Below are positions 32,164 through 41,878 of a stretch of DNA of 64,000 nt, one piece after another. The notes under the pieces are model-generated. The model had not been told where the DNA came from. It searched no databases and was given only the letters and a program-made list of their open reading frames with translations. A program made the position numbers and the translations under genes. This DNA comes from Verrucomicrobiota bacterium (GTDB lineage Bacteria; Verrucomicrobiota; Verrucomicrobiia; Opitutales; Opitutaceae). Position 1 is the first letter of the stretch; every line of letters starts with the position of its first letter. The stretch is from assembly GCA_030601755.1 (NCBI GenBank), contig JAUWBF010000011.1:1-64000 (forward strand), written 5' to 3'.

Positions 32164-33840
32164 TCAGGACTGGCCGGCGGGGGGCGTCGCGAGCGACCGG
32201 CGCAGGGTTGCCAGCAGTTCCCCGCGGCCGGAGGCGAACAGGTAGCGGTCGCTCGAAAGCTGATAATAGGCGTCGCGCAGGACCTGGCGGGGCGGCTTGC
32301 GCATGTTGAGCAGTTTGCCGACGTTCTCGGCGAGCGCCTCGGGATTGCGCAGATCAAGGTCGAGCTTGATCAGGCCGACCAGCGCGGGCTGGTTGAGCGG
32401 GTCGGAGGCCACGGCCTGGGCGAGAACCTGGCGGGCTTGTTCCTTGGCGCCGACGGCCATGAGGCGATTGGAGACGGCGACGAGGTTGTCGGCGCGGACA
32501 TTGGACTGGCTGAGGAAGTTGTTGAGAAAGATTTGTGCTGCTTTGCTGTCGCCGAGGCCGAAGTTGGCGATGGCCTGAAGGCCGTTGAAGACGGAGGCGA
32601 AGCGTTTGCCCCACTCGGGGTTGTCAGCCAGCATCTGGCGACTGGCCTCGATCGCGGCGGAGAACTGCTTGGCCACAACATGGGCCTCGACGGTCATGAG
32701 AGCGGGGCCCTCCCAGTTGAGGTCGTTGGCCTTCGTGTAGTCGTAGACGCGGCGGGCGAGCTTGGGGCGGCCGGTATTGGCGGCGAAGTCGGCCAGCGCG
32801 AGCATGGCCTCCGATGATTTCGGGAAGTCCCGGAAGATCTCCTCAACCAGAGTCTGGACGCGCTCCTCGTCCTTTTGCTTGTCGAGGATGTATAGGTAAT
32901 CGATCCGAGGGCGGGGCTGGTCCGGGAATGCGATTTGACGGAGAAGGCTGGTCTGCTGGATTTCTGAGTCGCGTCCATCCTCTCGCAGATAGCTGATCAA
33001 CTGCGCGTAAACGTCCTGGTCTGCCGGCGCCTGTTCGGAGAGGTCGCGTAGTTTTTGCAGGGCAAGGTCACGCTGGCCCCGTTCCCAATCTATGCGGGCG
33101 AAAAGGATCCGTGCGTCGCGCATTGAGGACAGGCCATTCTCATTAATGGTATCTTCGGCCAAGTCGTAGTTGCCGCGGTAAAAAGCGGCAGTTGCCTTGG
33201 CCATGGCCACGAGCGGTCGGCGCGGGTCGTCCTTCTCAATCTGGCCAAGCAGTGAGTCCGACAGCGCGAGTATCTTGGCGTCCTCCTGCTGCTGGATCAG
33301 AAAGGTGAAAAGGGTCTGCAGGTATTCTGTGTCGGGCTCCAGTTTCTCCAAGCCGTCCAAGAGCAACTGTTGGGCGAGGTCCGGGCGTTTCCACAGAATG
33401 AAAAACTGCGCGAGCAGCATGCGACCCTCGCGGTTGCCCGGAGATTTCGCGATGCCGGCGCGAAGTCCGGAGAAGGCCTCTCTGAACTTGCCGTCCTTTA
33501 GGTTTTGTTTGGCGGTTTCGACGTAGAAGTCGCCGCGAGCTGTCTGATAGGCATCCCAGCGGATAGGAAGAAAGAGCATGTCCGTATAGCGGACCGTATC
33601 GAAGCCCCGGCGATATTTGACGTTCAGAAACAAAGCGGTGGCTCCGCCGATCCACAGCGCTAGGGCCCAGAGCAGCATCGCCGGAACCAAGCGTTTCCAC
33701 AGAATCACCAAGTGCGTGCCGTGGCTGGTGCGTTGCAGGAGAATCGGGAACAACCAACGCCAATGACTGATTTTACGCGAGCGTCTGGCTTCGCTGGTTA
33801 CTTTCAGGTCGGAGCTGTCGAAAGGGGATTGTCGGGGCAT
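32164..33840 (-). CDS. TPR membrane protein of the exopolysaccharide region
   Basis: The 558-residue protein has a basic cytoplasmic N-terminus, one membrane anchor (LVPAMLLWALALWIGGATAL, about 49-72) and then tetratricopeptide-like helical repeats to the C-terminus (GDFYVETAKQNLKDGKFREA, GNREGRMLLAQFFI, KEQARQVLAQAVASDPLNQP). Proteins of this layout often assist polysaccharide assembly or export. It is transcribed divergently from the outer-membrane barrel gene at 34065. The specific role is unknown. Confidence 0.7.
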   Translation of the reverse strand: MPRQSPFDSSDLKVTSEARRSRKISHWRWLFPILLQRTSHGTHLVILWKRLVPAMLLWALALWIGGATALFLNVKYRRGFDTVRYTDMLFLPIRWDAYQTARGDFYVETAKQNLKDGKFREAFSGLRAGIAKSPGNREGRMLLAQFFILWKRPDLAQQLLLDGLEKLEPDTEYLQTLFTFLIQQQEDAKILALSDSLLGQIEKDDPRRPLVAMAKATAAFYRGNYDLAEDTINENGLSSMRDARILFARIDWERGQRDLALQKLRDLSEQAPADQDVYAQLISYLREDGRDSEIQQTSLLRQIAFPDQPRPRIDYLYILDKQKDEERVQTLVEEIFRDFPKSSEAMLALADFAANTGRPKLARRVYDYTKANDLNWEGPALMTVEAHVVAKQFSAAIEASRQMLADNPEWGKRFASVFNGLQAIANFGLGDSKAAQIFLNNFLSQSNVRADNLVAVSNRLMAVGAKEQARQVLAQAVASDPLNQPALVGLIKLDLDLRNPEALAENVGKLLNMRKPPRQVLRDAYYQLSSDRYLFASGRGELLATLRRSLATPPAGQS

Positions 33841-34064
33841 GTTTTGGATAGGTCGGCTGTGAAAGGCGTCGACGGAGGGGGGCGGAATGAGAATTTAAGA
33901 ACGCCAAGCAGTGTGAAGAATAATGTGCGAAATTATTTTTTGGTCGACAAATACCTCTCAGAGTTTCCCTTCGCATAACTGCCATGTTACTGCATGTGCG
34001 GTAATTTCTACCTTTTCAGAGGCGCAGTTTAAGCTTTGATCAAACCAACACTCCCAAGAAAATT
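33841..34064. other. AT-rich divergent promoter region
   Basis: These 224 bp separate the TPR gene and the outer-membrane barrel gene and are clearly AT-richer than the flanks (AAATTATTTTTTGGTC near 33929, CAGTTTAAGC near 34026). No gene is visible. It must hold the promoters for both directions; no single -35/-10 pair was convincing. Confidence 0.5.
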
Positions 34065-35186
34065 ATGAATGCCATGCATCGCTGTCTCGTTTCGTCTGTC
34101 CTCCTCGGAAGTGCTTCACTTTCGGCCGCGCCTTTTCTGGCCATCGGTGATTCTTCCGAACTGTTCCTGACTGCTACCACCGGCGCGCGTTTTGAGGATA
34201 ATGTTCTCCTCACCGAGAACAACACTCTCGATGATGTTGCTCTGGAGTTCGTCCCTGGCGTTGAACTGGTGTTCGGCAAAGGCTCCCTCTATTCCGGCAC
34301 CGTTGCCGTCCAGCACAAGTTTGTGGAGTATCTGGACAACGATAGTCTCAGTTCCGACTTGGGTTCCTACCTCTTCGACTCGACCTACGCTGGCAGCAAG
34401 CTCAAGGGCAGTCTCGCCGCCAGTTTCCGCGAGATCGAGCAGAACAACCGCAATATTGCCAACGCCGCCACCCTCACTCGCCGCGATGTGACCAATGTCT
34501 CGCTCAAGGGCGAGCTTGCTATCACCGAGAAGTCCAAGGTGGGCAGTGGTGTGAACTACGGCGATACCAACTATCGCACCGCTGGTTTCAACGACACCAC
34601 CACCTACTCGGTGCCGGTCAACTATTACTTCGCCATCACTCCCAAGGTCGACCTCAGCGCGGGTGTTCGTTATCGTGAGACCGATGTTTCCGGTGCCTCT
34701 GATTATACCGATACTTATTACAACGTGGGTGCACGTGGTGACTTTACCTCCAAGCTGACCGGCAGCTTCACCATCGGTTTGACCGAGCGTGATCCCGAGG
34801 CGGGTAAGGACAGCTCTATGCTGGGTATGGACTTCGACCTCAGCTACGCCGTTTCGCCCAAGACCGTCGCCAAGCTTACCATTGGTAATGACTTCGACAC
34901 CAGTGCCTCGGGTGGCACTTCTCAGGAGGTCTTTAACATGGGTGCTTCTGTGAGCACTCAAATCAACGCCAGCCTCTCTGCCGGTGCCAATGTTTCCTAC
35001 GAGAACGCCGACTATTCCACGGGCCGTCAGGACGACTTCTACACCATCGGTCTGAACACCAGCTACGTTTTCAACCAGCACATCACCGGCGTCTTGGCCT
35101 ACAGCTATCAGAACAACGACTCCAACATCGCTGGCGGCAGCTTTGAGGCCAATGTCCTCTCGATCAGCGCTGTGTTCCGTTACTAA
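34065..35186 (+). CDS. Outer-membrane beta-barrel protein
   Basis: The 373-residue protein has a signal peptide (about 1-23, CLVSSVLLGSASLSA-AP) followed by alternating amphipathic strands rich in Ser, Thr, Asn and Tyr and a C-terminal aromatic strand ending VFRY, typical of outer-membrane barrels. It resembles the EpsL-like barrels found with exopolysaccharide export genes and precedes a Wza-like gene. Codon use is less GC-biased than in the rest of the window, suggesting high expression or transfer. Followed by a strong terminator. Confidence 0.8.
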   Translation: MNAMHRCLVSSVLLGSASLSAAPFLAIGDSSELFLTATTGARFEDNVLLTENNTLDDVALEFVPGVELVFGKGSLYSGTVAVQHKFVEYLDNDSLSSDLGSYLFDSTYAGSKLKGSLAASFREIEQNNRNIANAATLTRRDVTNVSLKGELAITEKSKVGSGVNYGDTNYRTAGFNDTTTYSVPVNYYFAITPKVDLSAGVRYRETDVSGASDYTDTYYNVGARGDFTSKLTGSFTIGLTERDPEAGKDSSMLGMDFDLSYAVSPKTVAKLTIGNDFDTSASGGTSQEVFNMGASVSTQINASLSAGANVSYENADYSTGRQDDFYTIGLNTSYVFNQHITGVLAYSYQNNDSNIAGGSFEANVLSISAVFRY

Positions 35187-35237
35187 TCGCAAACGTTTTG
35201 GAACAAGTCTGTTGGTAGCTTGACCCACGGGGGTTGA

Positions 35238-35271
35238 CGGAAGAAGATTTTCATCTTCTTCCGTTTTTTTT
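35238..35271 (+). terminator. Rho-independent terminator
   Basis: CGGAAGAAGAT and ATCTTCTTCCG pair perfectly over 11 bp around TTTC and are followed by eight T residues. It ends the barrel-gene transcript, so the Wza-like gene at 35288 needs read-through or its own promoter. Confidence 0.92.
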
Positions 35272-35287
35272 ACCTCGGTCACCTCCT

Positions 35288-35893
35288 ATGCTCAAAATCT
35301 CTGTATTGCGAACCACTTACGCCCTGTTGCTGGGATTGATTCCTTGGCTGGGCGTGGCCCAAACTGAATCCCAATCTGCACCAGCCGGAGGTGACTACGT
35401 TTTGATGGCCTCCGATCTTCTGCAGGTGCGCATCTTCCAAGAGGAGGATTTGACCCGTGAAGTCAGCGTTTCCCAGAATCAGACGATCACGCTTCCATTG
35501 ATCGGCACTTTGGATGTCAAGGGACGCACGGTTCGTGAAACCGAAGCGTTGATTCGTGAACTCTACGACAAGGATTTCCTGGTGAACCCTCAGGTAAATC
35601 TCACGGTCATTCGTTACGCGGAGAGAACGGTCAATATCTTGGGATCGGTCAATTCTCCTGGCCCGGTGGTCTTCCCGCAGGAAAAGGGACTGACTCTGCT
35701 AGAGGCCATTGCGCGTGCCGGAGGCTTCAATCGTCTTGCCAATAAAAACAAGATTCGTCTGACGCGCACCAGTCTGGATGGCGAAAAAACCACTTACACG
35801 ATTGATGCTGATCAGCTCATCAAGGGCCGGGGTGATAGCTCTTGGTCTTTGCAGATCAATGACGTTATCTTCGTGCCCGAAAGCATCTTCTAA
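35288..35893 (+). CDS. Polysaccharide export protein (Wza-like)
   Basis: The 201-residue exported protein has a signal peptide (about 1-24, ending WLGVAQ) and the Poly_export domain (DYVLMASDLLQVRIFQEEDL, VSQNQTITLPLIGTLDVKG), followed by a SLBB-like part (NILGSVNSPGPVVFPQEKGL). No lipobox cysteine is seen. It would form or line the outer-membrane channel for polysaccharide export. It lies 12 bp upstream of the BY-kinase gene, so the two are co-transcribed. Confidence 0.9.
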   Translation: MLKISVLRTTYALLLGLIPWLGVAQTESQSAPAGGDYVLMASDLLQVRIFQEEDLTREVSVSQNQTITLPLIGTLDVKGRTVRETEALIRELYDKDFLVNPQVNLTVIRYAERTVNILGSVNSPGPVVFPQEKGLTLLEAIARAGGFNRLANKNKIRLTRTSLDGEKTTYTIDADQLIKGRGDSSWSLQINDVIFVPESIF

Positions 35894-35905
35894 TTTCCTG
35901 CGTTC

Positions 35906-38116
35906 ATGGATTCCTCACAAAAACACGCCCCCGGTTCCTCCATGTCTTCGGACTATGGTGACGGCTCCTACGGTGGATATCAGGCCGGTTATGGTGAAAC
36001 GACCTCTCACCGCGGTCTGCACGACTATCTACTGATCCTTCGAGAGCGTATTTGGTATATCGTTGTGGTGTTCTTGGTCGTGTTTTCCTCGGCCTTGGTC
36101 TTCACCCTTAGCCAGACCAAGATTTATGAGGCGACGGCCACGGTGCAGATCTTCCGCAGCGATCCCATCATCATGGGTGGTGCCCCGGTTCTGGATACGC
36201 GAGTGGCCGGGCAGGAGGATCTGAACACACTGGTCAAAATCTTGGAGAGCGCCTCGATTATTCAAAAGGTCTCGGCCCGTATCACAGGTGATGAGCTTAA
36301 GAAGTTCCTGGCCCCCTATGAGAATCAGGGCAGTGGCAGCGGTCCGATCACGGCTGCCGAGGTTCTGTTTGACAACCGCCAGATCACTCCGCTGCGTCAG
36401 ACGTTGATCGTCGCGGTGCAGTATCGCCATCCGGACCGTCTGATCGCCGCCAAGGTGGCCAATCTTTTCGTCGACGAGTTCATCGCCCACAACGCCCGCG
36501 TTCGAATCGACGAGGGCATGAAGGCGGTCGAGGACCTGCAAATCCGCGTCGAGCAGCAAAAGCAGAAGGTCGAGGAACTGGCCATCAAACTCCAGGACTA
36601 TCGCGAGAAGAACCAACTGGTCTCGCTGGACAAGTCGCAGGACATCGTCACCGAAAAGCTCAAGGCGCTCAATCTACAGGTCACTCAGGCCGGTTCGATT
36701 CTGGCGGGAGCCGAGACGCGCTGGAAGCAGGTTGAGGAGCGACTGGCATCCGGCGAGGATTTGGCCGAGCTGCCGTTCATCGCCTCCCAGACGCTCATCG
36801 CCCAGCTCTCCTCCCAAATCGCCGGTCTGAACATCACGCAGGCTGAGCTCTCCGAGCGTTACCGTGAGAAGCACCCCCGTATGATCGAGGTGCGCAACTC
36901 GCTCACCCAAGCCCAGCGCGAGTTGGATCGGGCCCTGCAATCCGCCGCCGCCTCCATCAAGTCCGAGTATGATACGGCGCTTCGCAACGAACGCGAGGCC
37001 CGCGCCGCCCTTGCCCAGCAGGAGGAGCAAGCTCTCGGCCTTGGGCGTGACGGCGTCGACTACGCCGCCCTTCAGCGCGACTTCGACATCAATGAGCAGC
37101 TTCTTCAGGTAATGGTCGGCCGCATGCGCGAGACGGGTTTCCAGACCACCATGGAAGTTCAAAACGCGCGCAAGATGGACGAGGCGTCGCCGCCGCCCGA
37201 GGATGACTACGCCCAGCCCAAGGTCGCGCTGAATCTGGCCATCGGCTTCGTGGGTGGCCTCGGTCTTGGCCTCTGCTTCGCGCTCTTCGTGGCCTTTATT
37301 GATGATCGCGTGAAGAGTTCCTTCGATATCGAATCGGTGGTCGGTTTGCCGCTTATCGGCATCATCCCTCAGATCAAAAAAATGGAGCAGCCCGACAAGG
37401 CCCAGATCGCCGTCAACAACGCCGATCGTCAGGTTGCCGAGGCGTTCCTCACGCTGCACTCCAGTCTGCGTTTGAAGGACGAGAGCAAGAATGCCCAGTG
37501 CTTCTTGGTGACCAGCACCATCCCGGGCGAAGGCAAGTCCTTCACCACGACCAACCTCGCCCTGACCTACGCCTCCCATGGCGAGCGCGTGATCGTCATC
37601 GACTGCGACTTGCGCAAGCCGAATGTCCACAAGTCATTTCGACGTGAAAACCTCAAGGGCGTCATCGACGTCTGCGCCGGCACCGCTTCCATCGACGATG
37701 TCGTGCTCAAGGACGTGCAGGCCGGCCTCGACATCATGCCGACCGGTGGTCGCGCCAAGAACCCGACCCAGATTCTCAACAGCAAGAACTTCGAGCTGAT
37801 GTTGTCCGATCTGCGCAAGCGCTACGACCGCATCTTCATCGACACTCCGCCGCTGGCTGCCGTCAGTGACGCGCTGGTGGTCCTCCCCTTGGTTGATGGC
37901 TCGATCTTCACGATCTTCTTCAACAAGGTGCGTCGCAAGGCGGCCCAGCACTGCGCCCACAAGCTGCTCGAGGCCAACGTCCCGGTTTACGGCGCGGTCC
38001 TCAATGGCCTCAATCTGGCGGTTTCGGGCTACTATTACGCCCAGTATTACGACAAGTCCTACAAGGATTATTACGTGGTGATGGCCAAGGAAGACGCCGC
38101 CGAACCTGGCCGCTGA
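35906..38116 (+). CDS. Wzz-type co-polymerase with tyrosine kinase domain (BY-kinase)
   Basis: The 736-residue inner-membrane protein has a Wzz domain between two membrane segments (WYIVVVFLVVFSSALVFTL near 45-65; LAIGFVGGLGLGLCFALFVA near 443-465), with long coiled coils between them. A cytoplasmic BY-kinase follows: Walker A PGEGKS (about 540), Walker A' VIVIDCDLRKP, Walker B IFIDTPP. It ends in a tyrosine cluster (GYYYAQYYDKSYKDYYVV), the autophosphorylation tail. It controls chain length and export of exopolysaccharide with the upstream Wza-like protein. Glycosyltransferases are not in the window. Confidence 0.94.
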   Translation: MDSSQKHAPGSSMSSDYGDGSYGGYQAGYGETTSHRGLHDYLLILRERIWYIVVVFLVVFSSALVFTLSQTKIYEATATVQIFRSDPIIMGGAPVLDTRVAGQEDLNTLVKILESASIIQKVSARITGDELKKFLAPYENQGSGSGPITAAEVLFDNRQITPLRQTLIVAVQYRHPDRLIAAKVANLFVDEFIAHNARVRIDEGMKAVEDLQIRVEQQKQKVEELAIKLQDYREKNQLVSLDKSQDIVTEKLKALNLQVTQAGSILAGAETRWKQVEERLASGEDLAELPFIASQTLIAQLSSQIAGLNITQAELSERYREKHPRMIEVRNSLTQAQRELDRALQSAAASIKSEYDTALRNEREARAALAQQEEQALGLGRDGVDYAALQRDFDINEQLLQVMVGRMRETGFQTTMEVQNARKMDEASPPPEDDYAQPKVALNLAIGFVGGLGLGLCFALFVAFIDDRVKSSFDIESVVGLPLIGIIPQIKKMEQPDKAQIAVNNADRQVAEAFLTLHSSLRLKDESKNAQCFLVTSTIPGEGKSFTTTNLALTYASHGERVIVIDCDLRKPNVHKSFRRENLKGVIDVCAGTASIDDVVLKDVQAGLDIMPTGGRAKNPTQILNSKNFELMLSDLRKRYDRIFIDTPPLAAVSDALVVLPLVDGSIFTIFFNKVRRKAAQHCAHKLLEANVPVYGAVLNGLNLAVSGYYYAQYYDKSYKDYYVVMAKEDAAEPGR

Positions 38117-38152
38117 CGGTTCCGGTCGGGGCGGCTTACTCCTCTTGGCTCT

Positions 38153-39175
38153 TTAGCTCTTCGCAGCGGCTCGGATCAGGCGATCATTGATCGCCGGTCC
38201 GAGCCCTTTTTTTGTCGGCGCGAGTTCCGCGTGGATGCGGGTCCAGGCTTCGCGGTCGAGGCGTTGCAGTGCGTCGAAAAGATTCTTGGCGACCTCTTCG
38301 GTGTCGCCGCTTTCGCTCAGCCAGGACAGGCATGCACCGGCGGCTTTGATCGACGTCAACAGGTTTGCGGCCGGTTTCTTTTGCAGCAAAACTACCTCTC
38401 CGCTTGGCAGGCTTTGCCAGATTGATGCGGGAATTTTTTCGTGAAGCACCAACGGGGTGCGCGGACTGTAGTGTTTCCAGAGCATGCCCGGAGCTTCCGC
38501 GCGGGTGCTCTCGTGCAGCCTGCTTTGCAGGACCTTCACGGGGCGCCCGAGTGTCGAGGCAAGCGCTTCCACCGGGATGCCTCCGGGGCGCAGGAGCACG
38601 GGCTTGGCGGGGTTGCGCAGGTCGATGATGGTCGACTCGACTCCCACGGGGCACGGGCCTCCGTCAAGAATGGCGGCGATGTGGCCGGACAAGCCGTTTT
38701 TGACATGCAGAGCCGTGGTTGGACTGATGTAGCCGAACGGGTTGGCGCTGGGCGCGGCGAGCGGGCGTCCGCTTAACTGAATCAGTTTCCGGAAAAGCGG
38801 GTGCGCGGGCATACGCACGGCGACGCTGGGCAGGCCGGAGGTCACGATGTCGGGCACGGCCGCGGTCTTCCTCAGCACCAGAGTGAGTGGACCGGGCCAA
38901 AAGGCGTTGGCCAACGCCTTGGCTTCGGGAGGGAAGTCGGTGGCCAGCTCCGCGAGTTGCCTTAGATGCGCGATGTGAACGATCAGCGGATCGTTGGCGG
39001 GTCGTCCCTTGGCGGTGAAGATGGCCTTGCAGGCGTTGGGATTTAGGGCGTCGGCCGCCAGGCCGTAGACGGTTTCCGAAGGCACCGCGACGAGGCCGCC
39101 ACCGGCCAGCCGCGCGGCCAGTCGCCTAAGGTTGGTCGGGGTGGGGCGGTAGATGCGGGTGATTTTGGTGGGCAT
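38153..39175 (-). CDS. tsaC: L-threonylcarbamoyladenylate synthase (Sua5 type)
   Basis: The 340-residue enzyme has the YrdC domain (GGLVAVPSETVYGLAADAL, KGRPANDPLIVHI, STIIDLRNP) plus a C-terminal Sua5 domain (about 240-340). It makes threonylcarbamoyl-AMP for the t6A37 tRNA modification. Length matches the Sua5 rather than the short TsaC form. Encoded just upstream of rpsR, separated by a minus-strand terminator. Confidence 0.95.
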   Translation of the reverse strand: MPTKITRIYRPTPTNLRRLAARLAGGGLVAVPSETVYGLAADALNPNACKAIFTAKGRPANDPLIVHIAHLRQLAELATDFPPEAKALANAFWPGPLTLVLRKTAAVPDIVTSGLPSVAVRMPAHPLFRKLIQLSGRPLAAPSANPFGYISPTTALHVKNGLSGHIAAILDGGPCPVGVESTIIDLRNPAKPVLLRPGGIPVEALASTLGRPVKVLQSRLHESTRAEAPGMLWKHYSPRTPLVLHEKIPASIWQSLPSGEVVLLQKKPAANLLTSIKAAGACLSWLSESGDTEEVAKNLFDALQRLDREAWTRIHAELAPTKKGLGPAINDRLIRAAAKS

Positions 39176-39181
39176 GGCGCG

Positions 39182-39216
39182 AAAAAGGCCGGACGGGAAA
39201 TCCCGTGCCGGCCTTT
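39182..39216 (-). terminator. Terminator downstream of rpsR
   Basis: GGCCGG and CCGGCC with an inner CGGGA/TCCCG stem form a hairpin. On the minus strand it is followed by TTTTTC. It would end the rpsR transcript before tsaC. Confidence 0.75.
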
Positions 39217-39245
39217 GGTAAAGTCGAAGCGTGTCGCAGGCCGTA

Positions 39246-39440
39246 TCAGAGGCCGACGAGCATGTTGCGCGACTGCTTGATGGTGCGGGTCACGGCGCGC
39301 TGCTGCTTGGCGGAGAGATGGGTATACTTGCGCGGCAGGATCTTGCCGGTGTCGGTCACGTAGCGGTTCATCATCTGGGGAGCCATGAAGGGATACTCCT
39401 CGGGAGTGAGGCTGCGCTGGGTGTTTTCGGTCGTGCTCAT
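39246..39440 (-). CDS. rpsR: 30S ribosomal protein bS18
   Basis: The 64-residue protein contains the bS18 core: YVTDTGKILPRKYTHLSAKQ and QRAVTRTIKQSRNMLVGL. It binds 16S rRNA with bS6 in the platform of the small subunit. The N-terminus lacks cysteine pairs, so it is a C-minus form. The ATG at 39440 (MSTTENTQRS) is chosen; the upstream extension has no similarity. It stands alone here, away from rpsF/rplI. Confidence 0.95.
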   Translation of the reverse strand: MSTTENTQRSLTPEEYPFMAPQMMNRYVTDTGKILPRKYTHLSAKQQRAVTRTIKQSRNMLVGL

Positions 39441-39525
39441 AGAAAAAGTCTTGGAGAAAAACGGATCGCTCGCTTGTTTGTCAATCCGCAAACACGCCTT
39501 CCATTGGCGGGGTGTTGGCCGACTC

Positions 39526-39600
39526 GTCCCTGTAGTTCAATGGATAGAACAGTCGTTTCCTAAACGACTGATCTGGGTTCGATTCCCAGCGGGGGCACCA
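39526..39600 (+). tRNA. tRNA-Arg (CCT)
   Basis: A full cloverleaf is visible: acceptor GTCCCTG with CGGGGGC, D-arm around TTCAATGGATAGAA, anticodon stem GTCGT/ACGAC with loop TTCCTAA giving anticodon CCT, T-arm CTGGG-TTCGATT-CCCAG, and an encoded CCA end. It reads AGG codons. Confidence 0.95.
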
Positions 39601-39671
39601 GTTGCGGCCGAATAAGCCATCGTTTTGGCACTTGCCGAGGATAGGGCCGGTAACAAGGTTCGCCCCGCATC

Positions 39672-40772
39672 ATGCCCAATCGTTTCGGTAAACTTTTTTC
39701 GATCACCACCTGGGGCGAGAGCCACGGTCCTGCCATCGGCGTGGTGGTCGACGGCTGCCCGCCGCTACTGCCCATCACCGCCGCGGAGATCCAGGCCGAG
39801 CTCGACCGTCGTCGTCCCGGCCAGAGCGACATCACCACCCCGCGCAAGGAGGCCGACTCGGTCGAGATTCTCTCCGGGGTTTACGAGGGGCGCACGACCG
39901 GCACGCCGATCTCGATGCTCGTGCGCAACACCGACCAGCGTCCCGGCGCCTACTCCGAGATGAAGCAGGCCTTCCGGCCCTCGCACGCCGACTTCACCTA
40001 CCAGACCAAATACGGCATCCGCGACCCGCACGGCGGCGGTCGCAGCTCCGCGCGCGAGACGATCGGTCGCGTCGCCGGCGGCACCATCGCCAAAAAGATC
40101 CTCGCCCTCTCCGGCGGCGTCGAGCTGCGTGCCTACATCACCCGCGTGCACGACATCGCCATGCCGGCCGACGCGCTGGGCGACGCGTTCCCCTCCGTCG
40201 AGGCCATCGAGGCCACGCCGGTGCGTTGTCCCCACGGCCCGACGGCCGAGGCCATGATCGAGCGCATCAAGGCCGTGCGTTCCCAAGGCGACTCCGTCGG
40301 CGGCGTCATCGAGTGCCGCGTGCGCAACCTGCCAGTGGGCCTCGGCGCGCCCGTGTTTGATCGCCTGGAGGCGGACCTCGCGAAGGCCATGCTCTCGTTG
40401 CCCGCCACCAAGGGCTTCGAGGTCGGCAGCGGCTTCGACGGCACCCTGCTCAAGGGCTCCGAGCACAACGACCTCTTCGAAAACCGTGAGGGTCGCGTGC
40501 GCACCGCGACAAACCGCTCGGGTGGCGTGCAGGGCGGCATCAGCAACGGCGAGGAGCTCGTTTTCCGCGTGGCCTTCAAACCCACCGCGACCATCCTGCA
40601 ATCGCAACCGACCGTCGACCTCGAGGGCAATCCCACCGATCTCATGGGCAAGGGGCGCCACGATCCCTGCGTCGTGCCGCGCGCCGTGCCCATCGTCGAG
40701 TCGATGGCCGCGCTCGTATTGGTCGATCACTGGATGCGCCACGCGGCGCAAAACCGCACATTCAACTTCTGA
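39672..40772 (+). CDS. aroC: Chorismate synthase
   Basis: The 366-residue enzyme has the family signatures: N-terminal [50 protein letters not shown] and the C-terminal [20 protein letters not shown]. It converts EPSP to chorismate using reduced FMN, the last common step of aromatic amino-acid synthesis. Starts 71 bp after tRNA-Arg. Confidence 0.97.
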   Translation: MPNRFGKLFSITTWGESHGPAIGVVVDGCPPLLPITAAEIQAELDRRRPGQSDITTPRKEADSVEILSGVYEGRTTGTPISMLVRNTDQRPGAYSEMKQAFRPSHADFTYQTKYGIRDPHGGGRSSARETIGRVAGGTIAKKILALSGGVELRAYITRVHDIAMPADALGDAFPSVEAIEATPVRCPHGPTAEAMIERIKAVRSQGDSVGGVIECRVRNLPVGLGAPVFDRLEADLAKAMLSLPATKGFEVGSGFDGTLLKGSEHNDLFENREGRVRTATNRSGGVQGGISNGEELVFRVAFKPTATILQSQPTVDLEGNPTDLMGKGRHDPCVVPRAVPIVESMAALVLVDHWMRHAAQNRTFNF

Positions 40773-40825
40773 CAGCCTTCCTTGCCGGTGCCCGTGCACG
40801 GCCCGTCTTTCTCCCTTTCATCCGC

Positions 40826-41599
40826 ATGACCACTGACCGCCCCTGGCTCTATATCATACTCGGCTCCCGCGGCGCCGGACGTCGCGAAGTGGTGGCCGAC
40901 TTGATTCAGGGCGGATTGGGCGCCGACGACCGGCCGGCAATCCTTTTGCCCGCGGGCGAACCGGCTGCGCCGGGCGACGACACTCTGCCTGTGGCCGGAC
41001 GTTGGGCCTTGGAGGGCGAGGTGGCCCAAGTGGAATTGCCCGCGGACGCCACGCATGTGTTTCTGCTGCTCGACGGCGGGTTGAGTCCCGTGGACCAGAT
41101 CGAGGCTTTGGCGGCGTGGTTGCCGTCCGCCGCCTGCGAGCTGGCCCGCGTGCTTTGCGTGGTCGATTGCGGCCTGGCTGAGAAGCACGCCGAGCTACTC
41201 GCGTGGTATGACGCCTGCATTCACTTTTCCGATGTAGCCTTGCTGGGGCGCCGTGAAGGCGTGGCCAACAAGTGGATGTCTGATTTCCGTCGCCGCTACG
41301 CCGACCAGCACATGCCCTGTCTGTTCGAGATGATCAAAGCCGGTCGCGTCAAGAACCCCGCCTTGCTGCTCGAACCCGAGGCCCGGCGCCTCTCGCATGT
41401 CTTTGACGCCGATGAGTGGGCTGGCATCGATCTGAGCGATGTCGAGTTTGGCACCGGCGAAGAGGACTCCGACGGCGAGGCGTTGTCCGCGGAGGACATC
41501 GATCCGGACGACATGCCGCAGGTTGATCCTTACCTGGAGCGCAAGCCCGGCGGCGGTCGTGCGATCACCATACCGCAGATCTCCCGCTTCTTGGCCTGA
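40826..41599 (+). CDS. Putative nucleotide-binding protein, unknown function
   Basis: The 257-residue protein begins with a hydrophobic strand and a P-loop-like segment (LYIILGSRGAGRREVVADLI; GxxGxGR, lacking the Walker lysine), then VCVVDCGLAEKHAELLAWYD and DVALLGRREGVANKWMSDF. This pattern is reminiscent of the CobW/G3E GTPase family with a degenerate nucleotide site. The C-terminus is very acidic (GTGEEDSDGEALSAEDIDPD) and ends IPQISRFLA. It follows aroC by 54 bp, possibly in one operon. No confident function. Confidence 0.6.
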   Translation: MTTDRPWLYIILGSRGAGRREVVADLIQGGLGADDRPAILLPAGEPAAPGDDTLPVAGRWALEGEVAQVELPADATHVFLLLDGGLSPVDQIEALAAWLPSAACELARVLCVVDCGLAEKHAELLAWYDACIHFSDVALLGRREGVANKWMSDFRRRYADQHMPCLFEMIKAGRVKNPALLLEPEARRLSHVFDADEWAGIDLSDVEFGTGEEDSDGEALSAEDIDPDDMPQVDPYLERKPGGGRAITIPQISRFLA

Positions 41600-41660
41600 G
41601 CCAATCGGGTTGGGGGGGGGCAAATTGGCCGAGAGCAAATCGGTCCGCTTCTAGCGCAAG

Positions 41661-41691
41661 AAAAACGTCCGGAGCGTGCATGCTCCGGACG
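41661..41691 (-). terminator. Terminator downstream of tRNA-Leu
   Basis: CGTCCGGAGC and GCTCCGGACG form a perfect 10-bp stem around a six-base loop. On the minus strand it is followed by TTTTTC. It terminates the tRNA-Leu transcript. Confidence 0.88.
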
Positions 41692-41697
41692 TCAAAA

Positions 41698-41782
41698 TGG
41701 TGCCCAAGAAGGGACTCGAACCCTTACACCTCGCGGCACAGGCTTCTGAGACCTGCGTGTCTACCAATTCCACCACCTGGGC
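41698..41782 (-). tRNA. tRNA-Leu (CAG)
   Basis: On the minus strand the gene starts GCCCAGG and has the D-arm TGGAATTGGTAGACA, anticodon arm CAGGT-CTCAGAA-GCCTG (anticodon CAG), a long variable arm, T-arm AGGG-TTCGAGT-CCCT and acceptor CTTGGGC-A with an encoded CCA. The long variable arm is typical of tRNA-Leu. Confidence 0.95.
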
Positions 41783-41878
41783 AACGTGAAAGAGGGAGGA
41801 AAACAACCCCCGGCCGCGTCCGTGGCAAGCACCGATTTGTGCGGAATTGCAAACTTCCCGCGCCCTCCGTCCCCGGCC

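Noticed and set aside
39526-41783. tRNA-Arg or tRNA-Leu as integration sites of an island
   Set aside because: No integrase, no duplicated tRNA 3' end; flanking genes are housekeeping.
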